The translations under genes and the position numbers were made by a program. Below are positions 55,942 through 64,000 of a stretch of 64,000 nt of DNA, piece after piece. The stretch is from CAVOJV01 sp963696325. Lineage in GTDB: Bacteria > Pseudomonadota > Gammaproteobacteria > Competibacterales > Competibacteraceae. A model generated the notes under the pieces. That model searched no databases, had not been told where the DNA came from, and saw only the letters and a program-made list of their open reading frames with translations. Each line of letters begins with the position of its first letter. The stretch's first letter is position 1. The DNA is taken from positions 62,001-126,000 of the forward strand of contig CAVOJV010000063.1 in the NCBI GenBank assembly GCA_963696325.1. Reading direction: 5' to 3'.

Positions 55942-55963
55942 CGCGGGCGCAAAAAAACCCGCG
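55942..55963 (-). terminator. Hairpin with T-run in expression platform of metZ leader
   Basis: CGCGGG and CCCGCG arms flank seven T residues and GCG on the metZ strand, 26 bases after the riboswitch core. The T-run sits in the loop rather than after the stem, so it may be a switchable stem rather than a simple terminator. Confidence 0.4.
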
Positions 55964-55989
55964 TTCAGGCAGGGCTAAAGGCAGGTCTA

Positions 55990-56045
55990 CCCCGCTTTAG
56001 CAACATTTGTTAAGCGCCTGCAAGCTGAGAGTTCAAATCGGCGCC
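55990..56045 (-). promoter_or_regulatory. SAM-II riboswitch upstream of metZ
   Basis: On the metZ strand a P1 arm (GGCGCC) is followed by GATTTGAAC, a loop, CTTGCA, the closing P1 arm GGCGC, then TTAACAAATGTTGCTAAAGCGG (broken here as TTAACAAATG and TTGCTAAAGCGG). This order is that of SAM-II riboswitches: P1 hairpin followed by a GCTAAA-purine tail that forms the pseudoknot. SAM-II elements are known upstream of metX, metA and metZ-type genes. Binding of SAM would lower metZ expression. Confidence 0.82.
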
Positions 56046-56097
56046 ATGTTCAGATTAGGCCAGTTTCGCGGGGCTGTCAAAACGCCCACGCGGTCTT

Positions 56098-57621
56098 TCA
56101 GTGGTCGTTGTGGAGATCGATGATATCGCTGTCTTTGCTGTCGCGATTGATCTTGGCAGCGTCAGAGCGTCGCCGCTCCAGGGATTTCAGATAACCACGG
56201 TCGATATCGCCGGTAACGTATTCGCCGGTAAAACAGGATGTATCGAATCGCTTCAATCCCGGATTTCCCCGGCGCACCGCTTCCTCGAGATCAGCCATAT
56301 CCTGGAAAATCAGGCGATCCGCCCCGATTGCATTCCCCACTTCCTCTTCGCTGCGGTTGTGGGCAATCAGTTCACGGGCCGCCGGCATATCGATGCCATA
56401 GACGTTGGGATAGCGCACCGGCGGCGCGGCGGAGGCAAAGTATACGCGGCGGGCGCCGGCATCCCTGGCCATCTGGATGATCTGCGCGGACGTGGTGCCG
56501 CGCACGATGGAATCGTCCACCAGCAGCACGTTCTTGTCCTGAAACTCCAGGTCGATGGCGTTAAGCTTTTGGCGCACGGATCTTTCCCGCAGTTTCTGGC
56601 CAGGCATGATGAATGTGCGGCCGATGTAGCGATTCTTGATAAAGCCTTCCCGATACTTTACTCCCAGGGCCGAGGCCATCTGCAGGGCCGAGGTACGGCT
56701 GGTGTCGGGGATGGGAATCACCACGTCGATGTCATGATCCGGCCAGACCCGGAGAATCTTCTCCGCCAGATAATCACCCATGCGCAAGCGCGCCTTGTGC
56801 ACCGACACTTTGTCGATAATGGAGTCCGGACGGGCCAGATAAACGAATTCGAAAATGCAGGGCGTGTGGCTGACAGACTTCGCGCACTGGCGGTTATACA
56901 CCCGCCCGTTCACATCGATGATGACGGCCTCCCCAGGGGCCACGTCGCGCACCATCTCGAAATCCAGCGCGTCCAGGGCCACGCTCTCGGAGGCTACCAT
57001 GTATTCCGTCCCCCGATCGCTCTCCCGCCTGCCGTACACCAGCGGGCGGATGCCATGGGGATCGCGGAAAGCCACGATACCATAGCCGGTGATCATGAGA
57101 ACGGCGGCATAGGCGCCCCGGGAGCGGCAATGCATGGCCGCCACCGCGGCGAAGATGTCCTCGTGATCGATAGACAGCTTGCCGCACCGTTGCAAGGCGT
57201 GCTGCAACTCATGCGCGAATACATTGAGCAGAATTTCGGAATCGGAATCGGTATTGATGTGGCGCAGATCGGAACGAAACACCTCATCCTTGAGTTGCGC
57301 GGCATTAGTCAAATTGCCGTTGTGCGCCAGGGTGATGCCGAAGGGTGAATTCACGTAAAAAGGCTGAGCCTCGGCGGAATTGGAGCTGCCCGCCGTGGGG
57401 TAACGCACATGGCCGATACCCATATTGCCACGCAGACGCAGCATGTGACGGGTCCGGAACACATCCCGGACCAGGCCATTGTCCTTGCGCAGAAACAGCC
57501 TGCCGTCGTCACAGGTAACCATGCCGGCCGCATCCTGGCCACGATGCTGGAGAACGGTAAGACCGTCAAATAGCGCCTGATTGACGGGACCATGTGCAAC
57601 GATACCAATGATTCCGCACAT
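56098..57621 (-). CDS. purF: Amidophosphoribosyltransferase PurF
   Basis: A 507-residue enzyme for the first committed step of purine synthesis (PRPP plus glutamine to phosphoribosylamine). The catalytic Cys2 is exposed after removal of Met (MCGIIGIVAHGPVNQ). The glutaminase domain has LQHRGQDAAGM, and the PRPP loop is VLLVDDSIVRGTTSAQI. The start at 57621 is required to place Cys at position 2. It lies downstream of cvpA, the usual arrangement. Confidence 0.96.
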   Translation of the reverse strand: MCGIIGIVAHGPVNQALFDGLTVLQHRGQDAAGMVTCDDGRLFLRKDNGLVRDVFRTRHMLRLRGNMGIGHVRYPTAGSSNSAEAQPFYVNSPFGITLAHNGNLTNAAQLKDEVFRSDLRHINTDSDSEILLNVFAHELQHALQRCGKLSIDHEDIFAAVAAMHCRSRGAYAAVLMITGYGIVAFRDPHGIRPLVYGRRESDRGTEYMVASESVALDALDFEMVRDVAPGEAVIIDVNGRVYNRQCAKSVSHTPCIFEFVYLARPDSIIDKVSVHKARLRMGDYLAEKILRVWPDHDIDVVIPIPDTSRTSALQMASALGVKYREGFIKNRYIGRTFIMPGQKLRERSVRQKLNAIDLEFQDKNVLLVDDSIVRGTTSAQIIQMARDAGARRVYFASAAPPVRYPNVYGIDMPAARELIAHNRSEEEVGNAIGADRLIFQDMADLEEAVRRGNPGLKRFDTSCFTGEYVTGDIDRGYLKSLERRRSDAAKINRDSKDSDIIDLHNDH

Positions 57622-57670
57622 ATTAGACCTCAACACACCGGGCGGCGGTTACACCGCAAAGAGAAACATA

Positions 57671-58174
57671 TCACGGAAATCGAAAATTCTCCGCGACAGT
57701 GGGCGGTAAAAAATTCCGCAGCCACAGCGCTGCCTGCTGAAAATGGGGTAACAATAAGGATTGCTGCCACCATGGGTCCTTGGGCAGCGGCGTCAAGCTG
57801 GCCAGCAGCACCAGGATCGTGATGATGGCCCCTCCCCGCACCAGCCCGAAAATGATGCCGAGCAGGCGATCCGTGCCCGTTAGACCGGTTTGCAGCACCA
57901 ACTGCGCGACCAGAATGTTCACCAGCCCCCCCAGAAACAGGGTTGTCAGGAACAGGCCACCGAAGGCCAGTATGATGCGTACCGACGGTACGCCGACATA
58001 TTGAGTTAAATAAGCAGCGCCGTCATCGACGAATAGGAAGGCGACGACGAATGCAAACACCCAGGCCGCCAGGGAAATAGCCTCTCGCAAAAATCCCCGC
58101 CACAGGCTGATCAGGACGGACAGGGCGATGACCCCTATAATAAAATAATCTACCCAAAGGATATCGTTTGGCAT
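57671..58174 (-). CDS. cvpA: CvpA family membrane protein
   Basis: A 167-residue inner-membrane protein with four helices (DYFIIGVIALSVLISLWRGF, AAWVFAFVVAFLFV, IILAFGGLFLTTLFLGGLVN, IITILVLLASL). It matches CvpA, originally described as needed for colicin V production and located upstream of purF in gammaproteobacteria. Its molecular role is unsettled; membrane stress tolerance has been suggested for the family. Confidence 0.93.
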   Translation of the reverse strand: MPNDILWVDYFIIGVIALSVLISLWRGFLREAISLAAWVFAFVVAFLFVDDGAAYLTQYVGVPSVRIILAFGGLFLTTLFLGGLVNILVAQLVLQTGLTGTDRLLGIIFGLVRGGAIITILVLLASLTPLPKDPWWQQSLLLPHFQQAALWLRNFLPPTVAENFRFP

Positions 58175-58280
58175 CGCCCCGGCCTGCTTATCAGCAGTGC
58201 TAGTTCAATAAACACAAACGCTCCGGCAGCACGTTCAACCGAACCGCCGCCGAGAACGCAACCCTATTAAAGTCCAACGC

Positions 58281-59312
58281 TCAGTCATTCAGGGACACAA
58301 CCTGACCCGCGACTCCCGCCTCGCGTTGCATGCGCGCCGCGATCGCCTCACTCTGAGCACGGGAGGTCCGGGGTCCGACCCGCACCCGGTACAGCGTGCG
58401 TCCGCCCGCCGCGATACGTTCCACAAATGCGTCGAACCGCTGGCTGCGCAGCTTGTCCCGCAACACATTGGCATTCTCTGGCAAGGAAAAACTGCCCGCC
58501 TGGACTATCCAGCCTCGATCACTGGCGTCCGACCTGGCAGTCGACGCCGGCGCTGAAGCCACCGGTGGGGCGCCGGCTCGCCCAATCAATTCAAGCTTGG
58601 GCAGTTCAATGGGCTTGGGCGGTTCGGGCTTGCGAATTTCGGTCTTGAGCGGCTCAGGCTTGGGCGGCTCAACCTTGGCAACCTCAGGCTTGGGCGGCTC
58701 AGGCTTGCGAATTTCGGTCTTGAGCGGCTCAGGCTTGGGCGGCTCAACCTTGGCAACCTCAGGCTTGGTTTCGGCCTCCTTAGCCGCCTTGGCCTTGGCC
58801 GCCTCTTCACGGGCCAGCCTGGCCTTGACTTCGGCCTCCTTGGCCGCCTTGGCCTTGGCAGCCTGTTCACGGGCCAGCCTGGCCTTGGCTTCGGCCTCCT
58901 TGGCCTTGGCAGCCTCTTCACGAGCCAGCCTGGCCTTGGCTTCGGCCTCGGCCTCGGCTGGATTGACCGGTTCGGTGACGTCCACCGGTTTTACTGGACG
59001 CTCGGGTTTAAGTTGGGTTGCCGCGTCCGGCGGAAACTGAGGTGGCGCAGGCGTATGTGGCGGAGGTACCTCGGCCACCGGTGCAGGGGATGGCATGGGC
59101 GTTACGGGAGCGGGCGGCGGCGCGGCCTGGGGCAGGGAGATGGTCACATCCGGCGGTTTTGGAGGCTCCTGAACCGGACGCGGGGGTATCGGGGTAGTAA
59201 CGGCCGGACTGCCTGGTCCGACCGGTTCCTTAACCAGTTCCGGTATAATAATGACCGCCAGAGCCACCACGACGGCAACTCCTATCAAGCGTTGTTTCAA
59301 CCGGTTATCCAC
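58281..59312 (-). CDS. SPOR-domain protein (DedD-like)
   Basis: A 343-residue bitopic protein: short cytoplasmic tail, one membrane helix (LIGVAVVVALAVIIIPELV), a long Pro/Lys/Glu/Ala-rich periplasmic linker (~30-255) with KARLAREEAAK-type helical repeats and two 25-residue repeats, then a C-terminal SPOR domain (WIVQAGSFSLPENANVLRD) that binds denuded septal glycan. Gene order folC-SPOR-cvpA-purF is that of dedD. Exact orthology to DedD is uncertain because linkers do not align. Confidence 0.85.
   Translation of the reverse strand: MDNRLKQRLIGVAVVVALAVIIIPELVKEPVGPGSPAVTTPIPPRPVQEPPKPPDVTISLPQAAPPPAPVTPMPSPAPVAEVPPPHTPAPPQFPPDAATQLKPERPVKPVDVTEPVNPAEAEAEAKARLAREEAAKAKEAEAKARLAREQAAKAKAAKEAEVKARLAREEAAKAKAAKEAETKPEVAKVEPPKPEPLKTEIRKPEPPKPEVAKVEPPKPEPLKTEIRKPEPPKPIELPKLELIGRAGAPPVASAPASTARSDASDRGWIVQAGSFSLPENANVLRDKLRSQRFDAFVERIAAGGRTLYRVRVGPRTSRAQSEAIAARMQREAGVAGQVVSLND
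58621..58770 (-). repeat. 75-bp tandem repeat in SPOR-protein linker
   Basis: Two nearly identical 75-base units, offset by exactly 75, encode KPEVAKVEPPKPEPLK-type repeats. Further shorter Ala/Lys-rich repeats follow at 58770-58960. Length variation between strains is likely. Confidence 0.85.
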
Positions 59313-59359
59313 ATTGATCTCCTCAATCTCCTCAACGATTGTATCGACAGCGATCTATA

Positions 59360-60634
59360 CTACAGCACACCCGCCACCAGAGCCTCGGCGACAGTGTGGA
59401 ACGAACCGAATACCACAATACGATCGCCAGCGACGGCGCCTGCGCTGGCAGCGCGACAAGCTTCCGCCACGCTGGCAAAGGGGAAAACCTCCCAAGCGCC
59501 GCCCACCGCCCGCAAGGCTTCCGCGAGCTGCCAGCCGAGCCGCCCGCGAGGCCCCTGCAGAGTCGCGGCATACCACCGATCGACGACGCCCAGTAGGGCG
59601 AGCCCCACCGCAGCGACATCTTTATCGGCCAGCATCCCCACCACCGCCCAGGTACGCCCGCCACAGGGGCGGGACCGCAGGGCGCGGGCCAGGGCCGCCG
59701 CGCCGTGCGGATTATGAGCGACATCCAGAATCCACTCAACAGGTCCGGCAACAATCTGCAAGCGAGCGGGAATGTGCGCCCGCTGCAAACCCGCGCGAAC
59801 AGCGTCGCCACCAACCGGCAACTGCTCGGACAGGGCGGTCAATACCATCAGAGCGCCGGCGGCGTTACCGAACTGATGTTCTCCCATCAACCCCGGCAGC
59901 GGCAGGGATTCCAGGCGCGTCCTCCCCTGCCACCAGGTCCAGCCAGCGGCCTGATTCCGCCAGCCGAAATCCTTATCCACCCGGTACAGCGTCGCGCCGA
60001 TCGCATTCGCGTACTCCAGCAAGCTGGTTGGCGGATCGGGGTCGGCGCACACCGCCGGGCGGCCTGGCCGGTAAATACCCGCCTTCTCCCGGCCGATGCT
60101 GTCCCGGTCCGGTCCCAGCCATTCCACATGATCGATGGCGACGGAGGTCACCAGAGCGGCGTCGGCGGCCAGCACGTTGACGGCGTCCAGGCGCCCGCCC
60201 AGACCCACTTCCAATATCGCCACCTGGACCGCGGCCTCCTGGAAAATCCGCAGGGCGGCCAGCGTGCCAAATTCGAAATAGGTCAGGGAAATATCGCCCC
60301 GAACCGCATCGATGTCGGCAAAGGCGCGGCACAGCGCGGTATCGCTCACGTCCGCGCCAGCAACCCGGATGCGTTCGTTATAGCGCAGCAGGTGCGGCGA
60401 CGTATAAGCCCCGACTCGATAACCCGCAGCCGCCAGGATGGCGTCCAAAAAGGCGACCGCGGAACCCTTGCCGTTGGTGCCGCCCACGGTAATCACCTTA
60501 TAGGCCGGAGACTCTAACCCCAGCCGCTCCAGTACTACCCGCATCCGTTCCAAGCCGAGATCGATGGCGCGCGGGTGCAACCCTTCCTGCCAGGCCAGCC
60601 ATTGCGCCAGGGTAGCGAACCGTGGGCTGTTCAC
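59360..60634 (-). CDS. folC: Dihydrofolate synthase/folylpolyglutamate synthase FolC
   Basis: A 424-residue Mur-ligase-fold enzyme that adds glutamate to dihydropteroate and then to tetrahydrofolate. It has the ATP loop VGGTNGKGSAVAFL, the omega-loop TSPHLLRYNERI and the C-terminal DVAHNPHGAAALARAL. It starts with GTG at 60634. It lies 15 bases after accD in the accD-folC-SPOR-cvpA-purF series. Confidence 0.94.
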   Translation of the reverse strand: MNSPRFATLAQWLAWQEGLHPRAIDLGLERMRVVLERLGLESPAYKVITVGGTNGKGSAVAFLDAILAAAGYRVGAYTSPHLLRYNERIRVAGADVSDTALCRAFADIDAVRGDISLTYFEFGTLAALRIFQEAAVQVAILEVGLGGRLDAVNVLAADAALVTSVAIDHVEWLGPDRDSIGREKAGIYRPGRPAVCADPDPPTSLLEYANAIGATLYRVDKDFGWRNQAAGWTWWQGRTRLESLPLPGLMGEHQFGNAAGALMVLTALSEQLPVGGDAVRAGLQRAHIPARLQIVAGPVEWILDVAHNPHGAAALARALRSRPCGGRTWAVVGMLADKDVAAVGLALLGVVDRWYAATLQGPRGRLGWQLAEALRAVGGAWEVFPFASVAEACRAASAGAVAGDRIVVFGSFHTVAEALVAGVL

Positions 60635-60649
60635 GAATCAGTCATTGCC

Positions 60650-61516
60650 TCAAGGAGCCAACCGGTGGGTGAGCATGGCCAATAACCCCGCCAACCGATC
60701 GCGCAGTTGCCGGCGGTCGACAATCATATCGATGGCGCCGTGTTCCAGCAAAAATTCGCTGCGCTGAAAACCTTCGGGCAGCTTTTCCCGGACGGTCTGC
60801 TCGATCACCCGCGGACCGGCGAAACCGATCAGCGCCCTGGGCTCCGCAACATTTACGTCCCCCAGCATGGCCAGGCTCGCCGATACGCCACCGGTGGTGG
60901 GGTCGGTCAGCACGGAAATGAACGGTATGCCCTCGGCGGACAATTGCTTCAGCGCAGCGCTGGTCTTGGCCATTTGCAGCAGGGATACCAGGGACTCCTG
61001 CATGCGCGCCCCGCCACTGGCAGCAAAACACACCAGCGGGATACGCTGCTCCAGACAGACCTGAGCGCCCCGCACGAAACGCTCCCCCACCGCGGAACCC
61101 ATCGAACCGCCAAGAAAGCCGAATTCGAAAGCCGCCGCTACGACCGAAATACCCTTCACCTGACCGCGCATCACCACTAAGGCGTCTTTTTCACCGGTCG
61201 CTTTCTGAGCCTGCACCAGGCGGTCCTTGTATTTCTTGCTGTCCTTGAACTTGAGAAAATCGATCGATTCCACGTCTGCGGCAATCTCGGCGCGTCCTTC
61301 CTCGTCCAGAAATTTCTCCAGGCGCTGGCGCCCCCCTATCCGCATATGATAACCGCATTTTGGGCAGACATGCAGGTTGCGCTCAAGCTCGGCACGATAC
61401 AGCACCGAGTGGCAACTCTCACACTTGTTCCACAGGCCCTCCGGGATGCGCTTGGTGGCGCCGCCGTCGACGCGCGCACGAATGCGCGAGGGCTTGAGTT
61501 TGTCAAGCCAGCTCAT
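60650..61516 (-). CDS. accD: Acetyl-CoA carboxylase carboxyltransferase subunit beta
   Basis: A 288-residue subunit that, with AccA, transfers CO2 from biotin to acetyl-CoA in fatty-acid synthesis. The N-terminal zinc ribbon has CESCHSVLYRAELERN followed by CPKCGYHMRI (four cysteines). The crotonase-type core has ASGGARMQESLVSLLQM and the LTDPTTGGVSASLAMLGD stretch. The start at 61516 (MSWLDKLKPSRIR) matches the family; the longer frame overlaps trpA. Confidence 0.95.
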   Translation of the reverse strand: MSWLDKLKPSRIRARVDGGATKRIPEGLWNKCESCHSVLYRAELERNLHVCPKCGYHMRIGGRQRLEKFLDEEGRAEIAADVESIDFLKFKDSKKYKDRLVQAQKATGEKDALVVMRGQVKGISVVAAAFEFGFLGGSMGSAVGERFVRGAQVCLEQRIPLVCFAASGGARMQESLVSLLQMAKTSAALKQLSAEGIPFISVLTDPTTGGVSASLAMLGDVNVAEPRALIGFAGPRVIEQTVREKLPEGFQRSEFLLEHGAIDMIVDRRQLRDRLAGLLAMLTHRLAP

Positions 61517-61541
61517 GGCGATTTCCATGCCAAGGATTTCC

Positions 61542-62354
61542 TTACTCATGCTCACCATCCATGGCTTGACGCATGGCGGACACCAACACGGCGACCTCGG
61601 CCCGCATGGCTGCCCGGTCAGAAGCCAGTGTCTCCATTTTCGAGACGATGGCGCTGCCCACCACTACGGCATCGGCTACCCGAGCCACCGCGGCGGCCGT
61701 CGCGGCGTCCTTGATGCCGAAACCGACGCCCAGCGGCAGGTCGGTAAAGGTACGGATGGCGCCAAGCTTCTCACCCACGTCGGCCACGTTCAAAATCGCG
61801 GAACCGGTCACCCCTTTCAAGGAGACGTAATACAGGTAGCCACGCGCCAGTTTCGCCACTCGTCGGATGCGCTCCTGAGAACTGGTGGGCGCCAGCAGAA
61901 AAATCGGATCGATGCCGGCGGCATTGAGCAAAGCAGTCAGATCGTGGGCTTCTTCAGGGGGCAAATCCACCGTCAGCACCCCATCCACGCCGGCCTGGGC
62001 AGCCGCTTGGGCGAACGCTTCATAGCCCATGGCCTCGAAGGGATTCAGGTAACCCATCAGCACCAGGGGGGTGGTCTCATCGTCCTGGCGGAAAGCACGC
62101 ACCAACTCCAGCACCCCGTGCAAGGACATCCCTTGCGCCAAGGCCCGCTCGCAGGCTTTCTGGATCACAGGGCCGTCCGCCATGGGGTCGGAAAACGGCA
62201 CTCCCAGTTCGATGATATTGGCGCCGGCGGCAACCAGGCTATGCAGCATGGGCACGGTGACGTCCGGGTGCGGATCACCGGCGGTGATGTAAGGGATCAG
62301 CGCCTTGCGCCCCGTCCTGCGCAAGGCTTGGAAACAGTGGGTAATTCGACTCAT
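61542..62354 (-). CDS. trpA: Tryptophan synthase alpha chain
   Basis: A 270-residue TIM-barrel enzyme that cleaves indole-3-glycerol phosphate. The catalytic glutamate is in IIELGVPFSDPMADGPVIQ and the aspartate in VLTVDLPPEEA; GFGIKDAATAAAV forms the phosphate site. The start at 62354 (MSRITHCFQALRRTG) is chosen over an earlier in-frame start. 77 bases separate it from trpB. Confidence 0.95.
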   Translation of the reverse strand: MSRITHCFQALRRTGRKALIPYITAGDPHPDVTVPMLHSLVAAGANIIELGVPFSDPMADGPVIQKACERALAQGMSLHGVLELVRAFRQDDETTPLVLMGYLNPFEAMGYEAFAQAAAQAGVDGVLTVDLPPEEAHDLTALLNAAGIDPIFLLAPTSSQERIRRVAKLARGYLYYVSLKGVTGSAILNVADVGEKLGAIRTFTDLPLGVGFGIKDAATAAAVARVADAVVVGSAIVSKMETLASDRAAMRAEVAVLVSAMRQAMDGEHE

Positions 62355-62431
62355 GGAAGCACCTGGAAAAGAAAGCCGCGGTAGCGGTTTAGTCCACCCT
62401 TTTGCTGAGGTGGTGAACGAGGATTTACTGC

Positions 62432-63682
62432 TCAAAGGGTAATGCCATCCAGAGCGGCGATGGTGTTGATGTCCTTGTCACCGCGCCCGGACAGGTTGAC
62501 GACGATAGTCTGCCTCCGTTCCAGGGTCGGCGCCAGTTTGTTCACGTAGGCCAGGGCGTGACTGGATTCCAGGGCCGGTATGATGCCCTCGACACGGGTT
62601 AATTCGTGAAAGCCTTGCAGCGCTTCGGCATCGGTGGCGGAGACATAAGTCACCCGCCCGATATCCTTTAGCCAGGCATGCTCCGGTCCCACGCCGGGAT
62701 AGTCCAGGCCAGCCGACACCGAGTGGGTGCCGATGATCTGGCCATCGCCGTCCTCCAGCAGATAGGTGCGGTTGCCATGCAATACACCAGGCCGGCCGGC
62801 GCACAGGGGCGCGGCGTGGCGACCGGTTTCGATACCGTCGCCGGCGGCCTCCACGCCGTACATGGCCACCTCATGATCATTCAAAAAGGGATGAAATAGG
62901 CCGATCGCGTTGGAGCCGCCGCCCACGCAGGCCACCAGGGCGTCCGGCAGGCGGCCGGTCGCCGCCAGTATCTGGGCGCGGGTTTCGCGGCCGATGACGG
63001 CCTGAAAATCGCGGACCATGACCGGGTAAGGGTGAGGGCCGGCCACCGTGCCGATGATATAGAAGGTGTCGTCCACGTTGGTGACCCAGTCCCGCAACGC
63101 TTCGTTGAGGGCGTCCTTGAGGGTCTTGGAGCCGGACTCCACCGGTACCACCGTGGCTCCCAGCAACCGCATCCGGTAGACATTCAGGGACTGCCGGCGA
63201 ATATCCTCGGCGCCCATGTAGACCATGCACTCCATCCCCAGCCGGGCCGCCACGGTCGCGGTGGCGACGCCGTGCTGGCCGGCACCGGTCTCCGCGATCA
63301 CGCGGGTTTTGCCCATGCGCTTGGCCAACAGCGCCTGCCCCACGGTGTTGTTGATCTTGTGCGCGCCGGTATGGTTGAGGTCCTCGCGCTTGAGATAGAT
63401 CTGGGCGCCGCCCAGTTGCCGGCTCCAGCGTTCGGCGTGGTAGAGGGGCGAAGGCCGGCCCACGTAATTCGCCAGATCCGACTCCAGTTCCGCCAGAAAG
63501 CCGGGATCGAGACGATAATGCTGATAGGCGTCGGCCAGTTCCTGCAGGGCGCCCATCAGCGTCTCGGCAACGAATTGCCCGCCATAGCGCCCGAAATGAC
63601 CACGGCCATCGGGAAACTGGCTAAAATCGATCGCTGCGCTCAAATCCACGTTCTTTAGTCCGGCTCTCACCACGTTCCACAC
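62432..63682 (-). CDS. trpB: Tryptophan synthase beta chain
   Basis: A PLP enzyme (up to 416 residues) that joins indole to serine. The PLP lysine is in HTGAHKINNTVGQAL, the glutamate site in ETGAGQHGVATA and the phosphate loop in CVGGGSNAIG. The longest frame opens with GTG at 63682, inside the end of trpF; several other in-frame GTG codons follow, so the true start may be up to 11 codons later. The overlap with trpF implies translational coupling. Confidence 0.94.
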   Translation of the reverse strand: MWNVVRAGLKNVDLSAAIDFSQFPDGRGHFGRYGGQFVAETLMGALQELADAYQHYRLDPGFLAELESDLANYVGRPSPLYHAERWSRQLGGAQIYLKREDLNHTGAHKINNTVGQALLAKRMGKTRVIAETGAGQHGVATATVAARLGMECMVYMGAEDIRRQSLNVYRMRLLGATVVPVESGSKTLKDALNEALRDWVTNVDDTFYIIGTVAGPHPYPVMVRDFQAVIGRETRAQILAATGRLPDALVACVGGGSNAIGLFHPFLNDHEVAMYGVEAAGDGIETGRHAAPLCAGRPGVLHGNRTYLLEDGDGQIIGTHSVSAGLDYPGVGPEHAWLKDIGRVTYVSATDAEALQGFHELTRVEGIIPALESSHALAYVNKLAPTLERRQTIVVNLSGRGDKDINTIAALDGITL

Positions 63683-64000
63683 CTCGCATGAATGCTTGCA
63701 TCAAGCCGAAATCCTTGATGCCCTTGGCCGACTCCACGCCGCTGCTGACATCGACCGCAAAGGGCCGCAGTCGTTGCACGGCCTGGGCGACGTTGTCTGG
63801 GTTCAACCCGCCGGCCAGAATAAGGGGCTTGCCGGCATCCGCCGGAACCCGTTCCCAATCAAAACGGTGTCCGGAACCACCGGTCCTGCTGCCGCCGTGG
63901 CTGTCCAGCAATAGCCCCGCCGCCGCCTGAAACCGTCGCCCGTACGCTTGTGCATCCAGCACCGCGCCCATCGGCACTGCCTTGATGAAAGGCACTCCGA
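63621..64000 (-). CDS. trpF: Phosphoribosylanthranilate isomerase TrpF, 5' end outside window
   Basis: The C-terminal part (about 126 residues) of a TIM-barrel isomerase in tryptophan synthesis. GLNPDNVAQAV and FAVDVSSGVESAKGIKD are the phosphate-binding and catalytic-aspartate motifs. The gene continues beyond base 64000, so the apparent start near 63995 is artificial. It overlaps trpB by 62 bases if trpB uses its first GTG. Confidence 0.92.
   Translation of the reverse strand, partial: GVPFIKAVPMGAVLDAQAYGRRFQAAAGLLLDSHGGSRTGGSGHRFDWERVPADAGKPLILAGGLNPDNVAQAVQRLRPFAVDVSSGVESAKGIKDFGLMQAFMRGVERGESRTKERGFERSDRF

Noticed and set aside
1..64000. CRISPR array, tRNA or rRNA genes, complete insertion sequences
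   Set aside because: No regularly spaced repeats, cloverleaf-type sequence, ribosomal RNA stretch or transposase reading frame was recognised.

Overview
The window is a GC-rich gammaproteobacterial chromosome segment. The evidence is gene order typical of that class: gatC-gatA-gatB, mreB-mreC-mreD-mrdA-rodA-mltB-rlpA-dacA-dat-ybeD-lipB-lipA, and trpF-trpB-trpA-accD-folC-SPOR-cvpA-purF-metZ, plus mpl and ubiX near a LON-domain gene. The species cannot be named from sequence alone. A purple-sulfur, Competibacter-like or methanotroph-like lineage would fit the accessory content, but this is a guess. No rRNA, tRNA, CRISPR array or intact insertion sequence was seen.

Layout. 1-7.1 kb: the 3' part of a giant cyclic beta-1,2-glucan synthase (NdvB type) broken by about five frameshifts and one stop. 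7.3-14.1 kb: a DUF1840 gene, an HlyD-type adaptor with an ABC ATPase and two FtsX-like permeases, an alpha/beta hydrolase, a LON-domain protein and ubiX. 14.2-17.3 kb: a more A/T-rich three-gene cassette (HEPN-like protein, KGGVGR-type ParA-like ATPase, second P-loop ATPase) lying between mpl and ubiX, each gene carrying one frameshift. 17.3-38.9 kb: intact housekeeping genes for murein recycling, tRNA amidation, cell shape, murein synthesis and turnover, lipoate, NnrS/SirB2 and heme A synthesis, with a perfect FNR-type box upstream of ctaA. 39.0-53.7 kb: an immunity-like island. 53.9-64.0 kb: intact HAD, metZ (behind a SAM-II riboswitch), purF, cvpA, SPOR, folC, accD and trp genes.

The island is the main discovery. 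Four genes end in a formylglycine-generating-enzyme (FGE, C-type-lectin-like) domain whose last ~120 bp are near identical except at codons of the form NNC or NNT. That is the footprint of adenine-directed mutagenic retrohoming by a diversity-generating retroelement (DGR). Three of the proteins are TIR-FGE; the fourth is a frameshifted TIR-NACHT-FGE, architecturally like an NLR receptor with a hypervariable sensor. They are interleaved with TIR and SLOG-like genes (one split pair, one fused), a decayed TIR-STAND ATPase, a patatin-like stub and a C-terminal reverse-transcriptase scrap next to a 22-bp perfect inverted repeat. No template repeat or complete RT is in the window, so diversification must be driven from elsewhere or is extinct here.

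Inferred working model: the FGE domains, which lack the catalytic cysteines of true FGE, act as diversified ligand sensors. TIR domains would consume NAD or make nucleotide signals, and SLOG domains would bind such signals. Frameshifts cluster in accessory genes while roughly 40 kb of housekeeping genes read cleanly, which favours real decay over random sequencing error, although error cannot be excluded.
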